In this document: positions 7,185 through 18,609 of the stretch, piece by piece
Position numbering within the stretch: the first letter of the stretch is position 1
How the letters are laid out: each line of letters begins with the position of its first letter
Assembly: GCF_900103845.1 (NCBI RefSeq)
Contig: NZ_FNIJ01000018.1
Coordinates: 1-64,000 of the forward strand
Source of the DNA: Pseudomonas jinjuensis
GTDB lineage: Bacteria > Pseudomonadota > Gammaproteobacteria > Pseudomonadales > Pseudomonadaceae
DNA: 64,000 nucleotides
Direction of reading: 5' to 3'
Notes under the pieces: generated by a model
The model's database searches: none
What the model was told of the DNA's origin: nothing
What the model saw: the letters and a program-made list of their open reading frames with translations, nothing else
Program-made: the position numbers and the translations under genes

Positions 7185-8576
7185 ATGAGCGACGCCATCC
7201 GCCTGATATCCCCGGTCGACGGCAGCCTCTATGCCGAACGGCCGTACACCAGCGCCGCCGCCATCGACCATGCCCTGCACGCCGCCGAGCAGGCGCAGCA
7301 CGCCTGGCGCCGGCGCCCGCTGGAGGAACGCGCGGCGTTCTGCAACGCGGCGGTGCAGGCGATGCTGGAGATGGGCGACGAGATCGTCCCCGAGCTGGCC
7401 TGGCAGATGGGCCGCCCGGTGCGCCATGGCGCCGGCGAGCTGCGCGGTTTCGCCGAACGCGCGCGGCACATGATCGAGATCGCCCCTGCCGCGCTGGTCG
7501 ATATCGAGCCGGAGCCGAAGACCGGCTTCCGCCGCTACATCCGCCGCGAGCCGCTGGGGCTGGTGCTGGTCATCGCGCCGTGGAACTACCCCTACCTCAC
7601 CGCGGTGAACTCGCTGATCCCGGCGCTGATGGCCGGCAACGCCGTGCTGCTCAAGCACGCCAGCCAGACCCTGCTGGTCGGCGAGCGCTTCGCCGAGGCG
7701 TTCCGCCGCGCCAACCTGCCGGAAGGGCTATTCCACAACCTGCTGCTGAACCACGAGCAGACCGCCTCGATCATCGGCTCCGGGCGCATCCAGCAGGTCA
7801 ACTTCACCGGCTCGGTGGTCGGCGGCGCGGAAATCCAGCAGGCCGCCTGCGGGCAGTTCCTCGGCCTCGGCCTGGAACTCGGCGGCAAGGACCCGGCCTA
7901 CGTGCGCGCCGACGCCGACCTCGGCCACGCGGTGGAAAACCTGGTGGACGGCGCCTTCTTCAATTCCGGGCAGAGCTGCTGCGGCATCGAGCGCATCTAC
8001 GTGGACAGGGCCATCTACCCGCGCTTCGTCGAAGCCTTCGCCGAACTGACCCGCCAGTACGTGCTCGGCAACCCGCTGCAGCAAGCCACCACCCTCGGCC
8101 CGCTGGTCAGCCCCAGGGCCGCCGCCTTCGTCCGCGGCCAGATCGCCGCCGCCCAGGCCCAGGGCGCCAAGGCGCTGATCGACCCCCACGGCTTCGCCGC
8201 CATGCCCATCGACAGCGCCTACCTGGCGCCGCAGGTGCTGGTGGACGTCGACCACCACATGGCGGTGATGCGCGAGGAAAGCTTCGGCCCGGTGGTCGGG
8301 ATCATGCCGGTGTGCTCCGAGGAACAGGCCATCACTCTGATGAACGACAGCCCCTTCGGCCTCACCGCCTCGATCTGGACCGCCGACCTCGCCGCCGCCG
8401 AACGCATCGGCGACGCGCTGGCCACCGGCACCGTGTTCATGAACCGCTGCGACTATCTCGACCCGGCGCTGGCCTGGACCGGCGTCCGCCACAGCGGCCA
8501 CGGCGCCACCCTGTCGCGGGTCGGCTACGAGTGCCTGACGCGGCCGAAGTCGTTTCACCTGCGGCATGAGTTGTGA
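7185..8576 (+). CDS. NAD(P)-dependent aldehyde dehydrogenase
   Basis: This is a 463-residue ALDH-superfamily protein. Motifs seen in order are VIAPWNYPYLTAVNSLIPAL (cofactor domain), LKHASQTLLVGERF, VNFTGSVVGG, LELGGKDPAYV (general-base Glu) and FFNSGQSCCGIER (catalytic Cys, with a second Cys beside it), then EESFGPVVGIM. The ATG at 7185 is preceded by GAGGGGG. A longer in-frame reading from 7044 runs through the REP pair and is rejected. It probably oxidises the aldehyde made by the neighbouring alcohol dehydrogenase, or a gamma-glutamyl aminoaldehyde as PuuC does. That substrate is inferred from context. Confidence 0.85.
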   Translation: MSDAIRLISPVDGSLYAERPYTSAAAIDHALHAAEQAQHAWRRRPLEERAAFCNAAVQAMLEMGDEIVPELAWQMGRPVRHGAGELRGFAERARHMIEIAPAALVDIEPEPKTGFRRYIRREPLGLVLVIAPWNYPYLTAVNSLIPALMAGNAVLLKHASQTLLVGERFAEAFRRANLPEGLFHNLLLNHEQTASIIGSGRIQQVNFTGSVVGGAEIQQAACGQFLGLGLELGGKDPAYVRADADLGHAVENLVDGAFFNSGQSCCGIERIYVDRAIYPRFVEAFAELTRQYVLGNPLQQATTLGPLVSPRAAAFVRGQIAAAQAQGAKALIDPHGFAAMPIDSAYLAPQVLVDVDHHMAVMREESFGPVVGIMPVCSEEQAITLMNDSPFGLTASIWTADLAAAERIGDALATGTVFMNRCDYLDPALAWTGVRHSGHGATLSRVGYECLTRPKSFHLRHEL

Positions 8577-8587
8577 GGGCATGGGAT

Positions 8588-8637
8588 GGACGCAGGAGCG
8601 TCCAGGGATGCATTTCCACGCGGAAGCGTGGGAACGA
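8588..8637. repeat. Short palindromic repeat, relative of the 2822-2919 unit
   Basis: GGACGCAGGAGCGTCC followed by TTCCACGCGGAAGCGTGGGA repeats the hairpin pattern of the compound palindrome upstream of the YceK-like gene. Confidence 0.65.
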
Positions 8638-8660
8638 TGAGCATCGGCGTTGCCTGTTTC

Positions 8661-8824
8661 CCCTCACCCTAACCCTCTCCCCGAGGAGAGGGGACCGTCC
8701 GGAGTTGCCAGTTGGCACGGCATTCATCCCGACGCCAATCTGCCCCCTCTCCCTCCGGGAGACGACTACAGGGATGTAGGAGGTAGGGCGACGCAGGAGC
8801 TTAAGCCGAGGGTTGGGGTGAGGG
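8661..8824. repeat. 164-bp element with CCCTCACCC terminal inverted repeats (MITE-like)
   Basis: The left end CCCTCACCCTAACCCTC and the right end GAGGGTTGGGGTGAGGG match as inverted repeats at 16 of 17 positions. An internal hairpin CTCTCCCCGAGGAGAGGGG follows the left end. No coding capacity is evident. Sequences with these ends are scattered through many proteobacterial genomes, and I treat it as a non-autonomous or palindromic repeat. Confidence 0.65.
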
Positions 8825-8845
8825 AACCCCAGCGCCAGGCTTTCC

Positions 8846-8877
8846 GTAGGGTGGATGGCGCTCTTCCCATCCACCAT
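8846..8877. repeat. Short GTAGGGTGGAT-type repeat
   Basis: GTAGGGTGGATGGCGC followed by CCCATCCACCAT forms an interrupted hairpin. It is a short member of the dispersed GTAGGGTGGAT family seen at 10146, 35004, 50624 and 61179. Confidence 0.6.
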
Positions 8878-8901
8878 CCCGCCCACCACCGAGGACCGTC
8901 G

Positions 8902-10062
8902 ATGACCAAAACCGCCAACTGGACCTACCCCACCGCCGTCCGCTTCGGTGTCGGCCGCATCCGCGAGCTGCCCGAACTCTGCCGCACCCAGGGCATCCTC
9001 CGCCCGCTGCTGGTCACCGACCGCGGCCTGGCGAGCGCGCCCATGACCACGGATATCCTCGCCTCCCTGCACGACGCCGGTCTGCCGGCGGAGCTGTTCA
9101 GCGACCTCAAGCCCAACCCGGTGGAAGCCAACCTCGCAGCCGGGCTGGCCGCCTACCGCGCCGGCGGGCACGACGGCGTGGTCGCCCTCGGCGGCGGCAG
9201 CGGGCTGGACATGGGCAAGCTGATCGCCTTCATGAGCGGGCAGACGCGGCCGGTATGGGACTTCGAGGACATCGGCGACTGGTGGACCCGCGCCGACGCC
9301 AGCGCCATCGCCCCGGTGATCGCCATCCCCACCACCGCCGGCACCGGCTCGGAAGTCGGCCGCGCCGGCGTGCTCACCGACGACCGCACGCACACCAAGC
9401 GCATCATCTTCCACCCCGGAATGATGCCGAAGGTGGTGATCAGCGACCCGGCGCTCACCGTCGGCATGCCGGCCAGGATCACCGCCGGCACCGGCATGGA
9501 CGCCTTCGCCCACTGCCTGGAAGCCTACTGCGCGCCAGGCTTCCATCCGCTGGCCGACGGCATCGCGCTGGAAGGCATGCACCTGGTGGCGGGCGCCCTG
9601 CGCCGCGCGGTGCACACGCCGGACGACCTCGACGCCCGCGCCGACATGCTCGCCGCCGCCGCCATGGGCGCCACCGCCTTCCAGAAGGGCCTCGGCGGCA
9701 TGCATGCGCTGTCGCACCCGGTCGGCGCGCTGTACGACACCCACCACGGCATGACCAATGCCGTGTTCATGCCCTACGTGCTGCAGTTCAACCGCCCGGC
9801 GATCGAGGAAAAGATCGCCCGCGTGGCCGCCTACCTCGGCCTGCTGCCGCCGGGGTTCGATGCGTTCCTGGATTTCGTGCTGGAGCTGCGTGACGAGATC
9901 GGCGTGCCGCATACCCTGGCGGAGCTGGGTGTGGATAACGGACAGGCAGAGCTCATCGCGAAAATGGCGGTGGTCGATCCGTCCGCCGGAGGCAATCCGC
10001 GGCCGTTGAGCGAGGCGGATACGGCGGCGATTTTCGCGGCGGCGATGGAGGGGAGGATTTGA
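8902..10062 (+). CDS. Iron-containing (group III) alcohol dehydrogenase
   Basis: This 386-residue protein has the group III metal-dependent ADH layout. An N-terminal Rossmann-like half carries ALGGGSGLDMGK (cofactor binding) and PTTAGTGSEVGR. The all-helical half has the metal ligands in GMDAFAHCLEAY, GMHALSHPVGALYDTHHGMTNA. The ATG at 8902 is 26 bases past the preceding repeat. It would oxidise an alcohol to an aldehyde, or the reverse, with NAD(P). Placed after the gamma-glutamyl ligase and ALDH genes, it may oxidise the hydroxyl of a gamma-glutamylated amino alcohol. The gap before it is filled with repeats, so cotranscription with the ALDH is uncertain. Confidence 0.85.
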   Translation: MTKTANWTYPTAVRFGVGRIRELPELCRTQGILRPLLVTDRGLASAPMTTDILASLHDAGLPAELFSDLKPNPVEANLAAGLAAYRAGGHDGVVALGGGSGLDMGKLIAFMSGQTRPVWDFEDIGDWWTRADASAIAPVIAIPTTAGTGSEVGRAGVLTDDRTHTKRIIFHPGMMPKVVISDPALTVGMPARITAGTGMDAFAHCLEAYCAPGFHPLADGIALEGMHLVAGALRRAVHTPDDLDARADMLAAAAMGATAFQKGLGGMHALSHPVGALYDTHHGMTNAVFMPYVLQFNRPAIEEKIARVAAYLGLLPPGFDAFLDFVLELRDEIGVPHTLAELGVDNGQAELIAKMAVVDPSAGGNPRPLSEADTAAIFAAAMEGRI

Positions 10063-10066
10063 ACTT

Positions 10067-10110
10067 GGGAGCGCGCCATGCGCGCGATCGCGGGCATGGC
10101 GCGCTCCTAC
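10067..10110. repeat. REP pair after the alcohol dehydrogenase
   Basis: GGGAGCGCGCCATGCGCGCG and its inverted partner TCGCGGGCATGGCGCGCTCC begin 4 bases past the stop codon, a position typical for REP units. Confidence 0.7.
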
Positions 10111-10145
10111 AGGCTCCGCCGGCCCGCGGCGATGGTGGGGCAGGT

Positions 10146-10233
10146 GTAGGGTGGATCACGCTCCACCGATCCACCATGGCCGCGCATGCGGCCCCGAAAC
10201 TGGTGGATGAAAAGAACCTCATCCACGCCTGGG
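10146..10233. repeat. GTAGGGTGGAT-family palindromic repeat
   Basis: It reads GTAGGGTGGATCACGCTCC, then CCATGGCCGCGCATGCGG, then GGTGGATGAAAAGAACCTC. It is nearly identical to the copies at 50624-50708 and 61179-61263. Its right end runs up to the stop codon of the regulator gene read from the other strand. Confidence 0.8.
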
Positions 10234-12138
<1,905 letters not shown>

Positions 12139-12264
12139 TGTTGTTCTCCGCAGTTCTCGGTGCTGCAGCGAGGTCGGATTCTTCAGGCAGTTTCCGACGC
12201 AGTTTCCGCAGCATCCTCCGACTTCGGAGACATTGCAACGCCCTGCCGACCGTCAGGTCACGAC

Positions 12265-12291
12265 TGTCACGGAAAGGGGACAAAGTGTCAC
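12265..12291 (+). promoter_or_regulatory. Candidate upstream activator site: TGTCAC direct repeats
   Basis: TGTCAC occurs at 12265-12270 and again at 12286-12291, spaced 21 bases (two helical turns). The second is also part of GACAAAGTGTC, a small inverted repeat. They lie about 90-115 bases upstream of the -24 element, a usual distance for enhancer-binding proteins. A second direct repeat CAGTTTCCG (12188 and 12200) lies further upstream. Binding by the adjacent regulator is inferred. Confidence 0.45.
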
Positions 12292-12380
12292 CCGGGACTG
12301 TGCCAAGGGCGGTACGACGGCCTCTTCCGCGTCTTCGCCGGAACGCGACGGAACCAGCAACGGCGCGGCTTTCGCTGGCA

Positions 12381-12396
12381 TGGCCCAGCCCTTGCA
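12381..12396 (+). promoter_or_regulatory. Sigma-54 (-24/-12) promoter
   Basis: TGGCCCAGCCCTTGCA has GG and GC separated by exactly 10 bases and matches the consensus TGGCACG-N4-TTGCA at the key positions. It lies 62 bases before the aldehyde dehydrogenase start, in a 319-base divergent gap shared with an AAA+ sigma-54 activator gene. Confidence 0.85.
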
Positions 12397-12457
12397 CTAG
12401 GCTTGGATAACGCCCCAAGCGTCCTCCCGAACAACGACAAGATCCAGGAGACCCACC

Positions 12458-13978
<1,521 letters not shown>

Positions 13979-14009
13979 GCCTTGTCAAATCTCTCCCAGC
14001 TCTCTTCTT

Positions 14010-14033
14010 CGCGGCCTTCGGGCCGCGTTTTTT
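14010..14033 (+). terminator. Rho-independent terminator after the aldehyde dehydrogenase
   Basis: A CGCGGCC stem with a TTCG loop pairs with GGCCGCG and is followed by six T residues. Confidence 0.9.
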
Positions 14034-14163
14034 ATGCCTGCGCGGGGCCAATCGTCGGCCCGTACTACCCGCCTCCAGCGCAGCGCTAGACTGGGGTTCC
14101 GCCCCGTCCGGCGCACGCGCGGACGGATTCCGCACGGCGGTGCTCCGCAACGGAGGACATGCC

Positions 14164-15207
14164 ATGGACGAAGCAAAACTCAACGACTTCATGGGCCGTC
14201 TGGTCGCCGACATGGGCGGCGCGGCCATGCTCGCCAGCGTCCTGCTCGGCGATGAACTGGGCCTGTACAAGGCGATGGCCGACAACCAGCCGGTCAGCCC
14301 GGAAGAGCTGGCCGAACGCACCGGCTGCAATCCGCGGCTGCTGCGCGAATGGCTCAGCGCCCAGGCCGCTTCCGGCTATATCGAACATGCCGACGGCCGC
14401 TTCCGCCTGCCCGAGGAACAGGCCCTCGCCCTGGCCGTGGAGGACTCGCCGGTGTACGTGGCCGGCGGCGCCGGCGTGCTGGCCGCGCTGTACCAGGACA
14501 AGGACAAGCTGGTCGCGGCCATGCGCGGCGACGGCGCCCTGCCCTGGGGCGACCACCATCCCTGCCTGTTCCGCGGCACCGAGCGCTTCTTCCGCCCCGG
14601 CTACCGCGCGCACCTGGTGGAGGAATGGCTGCCGGCGCTGGACGGCGTGGTCGACAAGCTGCGCGCCGGCGCACGGGTGGCCGACATCGGCTGCGGCCAT
14701 GGCGCGTCCACTGTGATCATGGCCCAGGCCTTCCCGGCCTCGCGCTTCTTCGGCTTCGACTACCACGCGCCTTCGGTGGAAACCGCCAGCCAGCGCGCCC
14801 GGGACGCCGGCGTCGGCGAGCGCGTGGAGTTCGCCCGGGCCAGCGCCAAGGACTATCCCGGCGAATACGACCTGATCTGCTTCTTCGACTGCCTGCACGA
14901 CATGGGCGACCCGGTGGGCGCGGCGCGCCATGCCGGCGAACGCCTGGCGGAGGGCGGCACGGTGCTGCTGGTCGAGCCCTACGCCGGGGACAGCCTGGAG
15001 GAAAACCTGACGCCGGTGGGCCGGCTGTACTACGCCGCCTCGACCTTCATCTGCACGCCCAACTCGCTGTCCCAGGAGGTGGGACTGGGCCTCGGCGCCC
15101 AGGCCGGCGAGGCGCGCCTGCGGACGGTGTTCGAGGAGGCCGGCTTCAGCCAGTTCCGGCGGGCAGCGGAGACGCCGTTCAACCTGATCCTCGAAGCACG
15201 GCGGTGA
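14164..15207 (+). CDS. SAM-dependent methyltransferase with N-terminal winged-helix domain
   Basis: In this 347-residue protein the N-terminal region (about 1-100) resembles the winged-helix dimerisation part of O-methyltransferase-like proteins (PVSPEELAERTGCNPRLLREWL). The SAM-binding motif I, VADIGCGHGASTVIMA, is at about residue 178, and motif II-like FFGFDYHAPSVE follows. The ICFFDCLHDMGDP segment is motif IV. The start at 14164 has GGAGG 7 bases upstream. An upstream in-frame ATG is less well placed. It lies alone between a terminator and repeats. The substrate is unknown. Confidence 0.85.
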   Translation: MDEAKLNDFMGRLVADMGGAAMLASVLLGDELGLYKAMADNQPVSPEELAERTGCNPRLLREWLSAQAASGYIEHADGRFRLPEEQALALAVEDSPVYVAGGAGVLAALYQDKDKLVAAMRGDGALPWGDHHPCLFRGTERFFRPGYRAHLVEEWLPALDGVVDKLRAGARVADIGCGHGASTVIMAQAFPASRFFGFDYHAPSVETASQRARDAGVGERVEFARASAKDYPGEYDLICFFDCLHDMGDPVGAARHAGERLAEGGTVLLVEPYAGDSLEENLTPVGRLYYAASTFICTPNSLSQEVGLGLGAQAGEARLRTVFEEAGFSQFRRAAETPFNLILEARR

Positions 15208-15233
15208 AATATCGCGAACGGGCGGGATAGGCG

Positions 15234-15333
15234 TAGGGTGATTCGGGGAATTTACGATGGGTATCGCTTCGCTCGACACCATCCTACGGAGCGCGAGCTT
15301 TACGTAGGATGGGTTGAGCTTGCGATACCCATC
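15234..15333. repeat. Inverted GATGGGTATCGC repeat element
   Basis: GATGGGTATCGC at 15256-15267 recurs inverted as GCGATACCCATC at 15322-15333, with GTAGGGTGATTC and CGTAGGATGGGT motifs at the flanks. It resembles the GTAGGATGGGT...GATACCCATC repeats common in pseudomonads. No gene lies in this gap (15208-15467). Confidence 0.65.
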
Positions 15334-15467
15334 GATCCGCCACGTCCCAAATTTCAAACGCCCGCTTTGATTGCGCTTTCCACCCGTTCTGTGCAGCATC
15401 TGGCGCATTGCTGGCATGGTCTCTGCAGTACTCCGGCATCCCGACCACGAAACAGACGAGGACCGTC

Positions 15468-15932
15468 ATGCGCATCGTGCAAGCCACCCTCGAGCACCTC
15501 GACCTGCTCGCGCCCCTGTTCGTCAAGTACCGCGAGTTCTACGGCATGCTGCCCTACCCCGAATCCTCGCGGAAATTCCTCGAGAACCGCCTCGCCCGCA
15601 AGGAATCGGTGATCTACCTGGCGCTGCCGGACGACAGCGACGACAAGCTGCTCGGCTTCTGCCAGCTCTATCCGAGCTTCTCCTCGCTCTCGCTCAAGCG
15701 CGTGTGGATTCTCAACGACATCTACGTCGCCGAGGACGCCCGCCGCCAGCTGGTCGCCGACCATCTGCTGCAGAAGGCCAAGCAGCTGGCGCGCAAGACC
15801 AACGCGGTGCGCATGCGGGTTTCCACCAGCGTCGCCAACCAGGTGGCGCAGAAGACCTACGAGTCCATCGGCTTCCACGAAGACCGCGAATTCAAGAGCT
15901 ACATCCTGCCGATCAGCGACGAACTTGCCTGA
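15468..15932 (+). CDS. GNAT-family N-acetyltransferase
   Basis: The protein is 154 residues, a single acetyltransferase domain. It starts MRIVQATLEHLDLLAPLF, the typical beta1-alpha1 of GNATs. LGFCQLYPSFSSLSLKRVWILNDIYVAEDARRQLVADHLL covers beta4 and motif A, and the acetyl-CoA loop (R/Q-x-x-G/A) is in the less usual form ARRQLVA. The end TYESIGFHEDREFKSYIL fits motif B. The ATG at 15468 follows CGAGGA. It corresponds in position to the acetyltransferase that I recall before dedA-mtfA in P. aeruginosa. The acceptor is unknown. Confidence 0.85.
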   Translation: MRIVQATLEHLDLLAPLFVKYREFYGMLPYPESSRKFLENRLARKESVIYLALPDDSDDKLLGFCQLYPSFSSLSLKRVWILNDIYVAEDARRQLVADHLLQKAKQLARKTNAVRMRVSTSVANQVAQKTYESIGFHEDREFKSYILPISDELA

Positions 15933-15971
15933 GCCTGTCCATGATCTGCTGCGCGCCGGCATAACTGCGTT

Positions 15972-16027
15972 GCAAACGGGCTCGGGCTCATTTACTGCGT
16001 GTAAACTCCGCGCCCTCGCCCGTTTGC
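15972..16027. repeat. Nested palindromes before dedA
   Basis: The outer arms GCAAACGGGC (15972-15981) and GCCCGTTTGC (16018-16027) are perfect complements. Inside them TTTAC and GTAAA form a second stem. It is followed by TAGCTCGCGAGATCATGA, itself palindromic in CTCGCGAG. Function unknown. Confidence 0.6.
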
Positions 16028-16206
16028 GCGGGGCCGCCTAGGCCTTGTTCTGCTCTAGCTCGCGAGATCATGAGCATTCTTTCTCGGCGGCCGCCGCGCG
16101 CCCTCTCCTTTCGCCGCATTTACCCCGCCGCACACTGTAATATCCTGCAATCAGTAGCCGATGGCGGGATGCGATAAAGCGCGCTCCACTGCCGGAAACC
16201 GCCCCC

Positions 16207-16212
16207 TATAAT
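16207..16212 (+). promoter_or_regulatory. Sigma-70 -10 box for dedA-mtfA
   Basis: A perfect TATAAT lies 44 bases before the dedA start. No good -35 hexamer is visible at 16-18 bases upstream. Confidence 0.5.
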
Positions 16213-16255
16213 GCGCGGCCTGGCAGTCCGCCACGTCGTATTTCACAGGCGCCTC

Positions 16256-16915
16256 ATGGATTTCAACCCGATCGACCTCGTCCTGCACCTCGATACCTAC
16301 CTGTCCCTGCTGGTAAGCAACTATGGCGTGTGGATCTACGCCATCCTGTTCCTGGTGATCTTCTGCGAAACCGGTCTGGTGGTGACGCCCTTCCTGCCCG
16401 GCGACTCCCTGCTGTTCATCGCCGGCGCCATCTGCGCCACCGGCGGCATGGACCCCTGGCTGCTCGGCAGCCTGCTGCTGGTCGCGGCGATCAGCGGCGA
16501 CAGCACCAACTACGTGATCGGCCGAACGCTGGGCAAGCGCCTGTTCAGCAACCCGGATTCGAAGGTGTTCCGCCGCGACTACCTCGACCAGACCCACGCC
16601 TTCTACGAGCGCCACGGCGGCAAGACCGTGACCCTGGCGCGCTTCCTGCCCATCGTGCGCACCTTCGCGCCCTTCGTCGCCGGCATGGCCTACATGCCCT
16701 ACCTGCGCTTCCTCGCCTTCAGCGTGGCCGGCAGCGTGCTCTGGGTCGGCGGCCTGGTGACCCTCGGCTACTTCTTCGGCAACGTGCCGTTCATCAAGCA
16801 GAACCTGTCGCTGATGATCCTCGGCATCATCGCCTTCTCCCTGGTGCCGATGCTGATCGGCGTGATCCGCCACAAGATGCGCCCGGCAGCCAAGCCGCAG
16901 ACCAGCCAGCGCTGA
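16256..16915 (+). CDS. DedA-family integral membrane protein
   Basis: In this 219-residue protein the pattern is that of the DedA/SNARE-associated superfamily, which translocates undecaprenyl phosphate or phospholipids across the inner membrane. Seen are the first re-entrant region [71 protein letters not shown] (the conserved E.HG..T...RF.P..R motif), then two C-terminal membrane helices. The ATG at 16256 gives the usual N-terminus ([13 protein letters not shown]). The mtfA gene begins 6 bases after its stop, so the two are an operon. Confidence 0.92.
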   Translation: MDFNPIDLVLHLDTYLSLLVSNYGVWIYAILFLVIFCETGLVVTPFLPGDSLLFIAGAICATGGMDPWLLGSLLLVAAISGDSTNYVIGRTLGKRLFSNPDSKVFRRDYLDQTHAFYERHGGKTVTLARFLPIVRTFAPFVAGMAYMPYLRFLAFSVAGSVLWVGGLVTLGYFFGNVPFIKQNLSLMILGIIAFSLVPMLIGVIRHKMRPAAKPQTSQR

Positions 16916-16921
16916 CTCTCC

Positions 16922-17740
16922 ATGTGGTCCTTCAGCGCCTGGCGCCGGCGCCGCACCCTCGCCCGCAACCCGCTCGATCCGGCGCTGTGGGCGCAAGTGG
17001 TGCAGCAGCTGCCGATCCTCGACGGCCTCGGCACGGACGAGTTGGAACTGCTCGGCGAGCGTTCCGTGCTGTTCCTCCACACCAAGCACCTGTCCGCGCT
17101 GCCCGGCGTCGAACTGGACGACTTCCACCGCCTGCTCCTCGCCGCCCAGGCCCAGCTGCCGCTGCTGCACCTGCCGGAGCTGAACTGGTACGGCGGCTTC
17201 CATGAGCTGGTGCTGTACCCCGACGACTTCGTCAGCCCGCAGAAGCACCGCGACCCGGCCGGCGTGGTGCACGAGTTCGACGACGAGCGCAGCGGCGAGA
17301 CCTCCCACCAGGGCCCGGTGGTCCTCGCCTGGCCGGGCGTGGCAAGCGGCGGCGGCTGGGACGCCTACAACCTGGTGATCCACGAGCTGGCGCACAAGCT
17401 GGACATGCTCAACGGCGGCGCCAACGGCCTGCCGCCGCTGCACCGCGACATGCGCGTGAGCGACTGGGCCAGCGCCATGCAGGGCGCCTACGACGACCTC
17501 AACCGCCAGCTCGACCGCGATCCGCAGGCGCACACCGCCATCGATTCCTATGCCGCGGAAGACCCGGCGGAGTTCTTCGCCGTCACCAGCGAATACTTCT
17601 TCTCCGCCCCGGACCTGCTCGACGGGGCCTATCCCCGGGTCTACGCCCAGCTCCGCCTGTTCTACCGCCAGGACCCGCTGGAGCGCCTGCGCCGGCTGCA
17701 GCGCGAACATCCCGATTATCAGGAACAGCCAAAAGGATGA
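16922..17740 (+). CDS. mtfA: MtfA-family zinc metallopeptidase
   Basis: This 272-residue member of the MtfA (DUF980, peptidase M90) family is known in E. coli to bind the Mlc repressor and to act as an aminopeptidase. The zinc site HELAH is at residues 154-158 (VIHELAHKLDMLNGGANGLP), with the downstream Glu in YAAEDPAEFFAVTSEYFF as third ligand. The N-terminal WAQVVQQLPILDGL region and the LPELNWYGGFHELVLYPDDF block are typical of the family. It follows dedA with a 6-base gap and precedes ppa. A cytoplasmic location is expected, as no signal peptide is seen. Confidence 0.9.
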   Translation: MWSFSAWRRRRTLARNPLDPALWAQVVQQLPILDGLGTDELELLGERSVLFLHTKHLSALPGVELDDFHRLLLAAQAQLPLLHLPELNWYGGFHELVLYPDDFVSPQKHRDPAGVVHEFDDERSGETSHQGPVVLAWPGVASGGGWDAYNLVIHELAHKLDMLNGGANGLPPLHRDMRVSDWASAMQGAYDDLNRQLDRDPQAHTAIDSYAAEDPAEFFAVTSEYFFSAPDLLDGAYPRVYAQLRLFYRQDPLERLRRLQREHPDYQEQPKG

Positions 17741-17774
17741 GTGAAAGCCTGTGGCCTGCACTCGCCAATCTGCC

Positions 17775-17780
17775 TATAAT
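17775..17780 (+). promoter_or_regulatory. Sigma-70 -10 box for ppa
   Basis: TATAAT lies 40 bases before the ppa start codon. A weak -35 (around CTGTGG) may lie upstream. Confidence 0.5.
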
Positions 17781-17819
17781 CGCGCCCACTTTTTTCGGCC
17801 AGACCCCTTGGAGTCGACC

Positions 17820-18347
17820 ATGAGCTACAGCAAGATCCCGGCTGGCAAAGACCTGCCGAACGACATCTACGTTGCCATCGAGATCCCGGCCAACCACGCG
17901 CCGATCAAGTACGAGATCGACAAGGACAGCGACTGCCTGTTCGTCGACCGCTTCATGGCCACCCCGATGTTCTACCCGGCCAACTACGGCTACATCCCGA
18001 ACACCCTGGCCGACGACGGCGACCCGCTGGACGTGCTGGTGGTCACCCCCTATCCGGTGGCTCCGGGCTCCGTGATCCGCGCCCGTCCGGTCGGCGTCCT
18101 GAACATGACCGACGAAGCCGGCGGCGACGCCAAGCTGATCGCCGTTCCGCACGACAAGCTGAGCCAGCTGTACGTCGACGTGAAGGAATACACCGACCTG
18201 CCGGCCCTGCTGCTGGAGCAGATCAAGCACTTCTTCGAGAACTACAAGGACCTCGAGAAGGGCAAGTGGGTGAAAGTCGAGGGCTGGGGCAATGCCGACG
18301 CCGCTCGCGCAGAAATTCTGAAGGCGGTTGCTGCTTACCAGAAGTGA
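17820..18347 (+). CDS. ppa: Inorganic pyrophosphatase (family I)
   Basis: This 175-residue soluble enzyme hydrolyses PPi to phosphate and so drives biosynthetic reactions. Family I signatures are present: [46 protein letters not shown] (the D-x-D-P-x-D metal-binding motif, here DGDPLDVLV), and [22 protein letters not shown]. The start [13 protein letters not shown] is the usual N-terminus in pseudomonads, and GGAG precedes the ATG. It has its own -10 box and terminator, so it is a single-gene unit. Confidence 0.97.
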   Translation: MSYSKIPAGKDLPNDIYVAIEIPANHAPIKYEIDKDSDCLFVDRFMATPMFYPANYGYIPNTLADDGDPLDVLVVTPYPVAPGSVIRARPVGVLNMTDEAGGDAKLIAVPHDKLSQLYVDVKEYTDLPALLLEQIKHFFENYKDLEKGKWVKVEGWGNADAARAEILKAVAAYQK

Positions 18348-18364
18348 GTACGGACCACCCCCTG

Positions 18365-18390
18365 AAACCCGGCCACAAGCCGGGTTTTTT
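18365..18390 (+). terminator. Rho-independent terminator of ppa
   Basis: AAACCCGG pairs with CCGGGTTT across a 7-base loop and the T-run extends to 18390. Confidence 0.9.
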
Positions 18391-18609
18391 ATTGCCCGCG
18401 TTTCGCCCCGGCACCGTTCGACCAGATCACCTGGCTTTCGGCCCATCATCCTGCGCCAGCATCTAGACTGACCGGGCGACTTCCTTTCGGCCCGAGAAAT
18501 TCCCGTCTCAGGCGATCTGGCTGAGAGTGGCAACGGCCGTGGCCGCCTCTCTGCCTTGCTGCCACGAATACTGCCCCTTCCATCCGCCCCGTGCGGAAGG
18601 AGTGCCATC

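Noticed and set aside
5327..8569. 1080-codon plus-strand open frame overlapping the ligase and ALDH genes
   Set aside because: Composition is Arg/Pro-rich with no recognisable domain. It runs out of frame through two genes with clear motifs and across the REP pair.
8661..8824. CRISPR-like repeats
   Set aside because: Repeats here and elsewhere in the window are palindromic and irregularly spaced, without unique spacers of constant length. No cas gene is present.
18556..18609. Upstream start of the lipoprotein gene
   Set aside because: The GTG at 18610 has a strong GGAAGGAG site and leads straight into the signal peptide. The extension would bury the signal.
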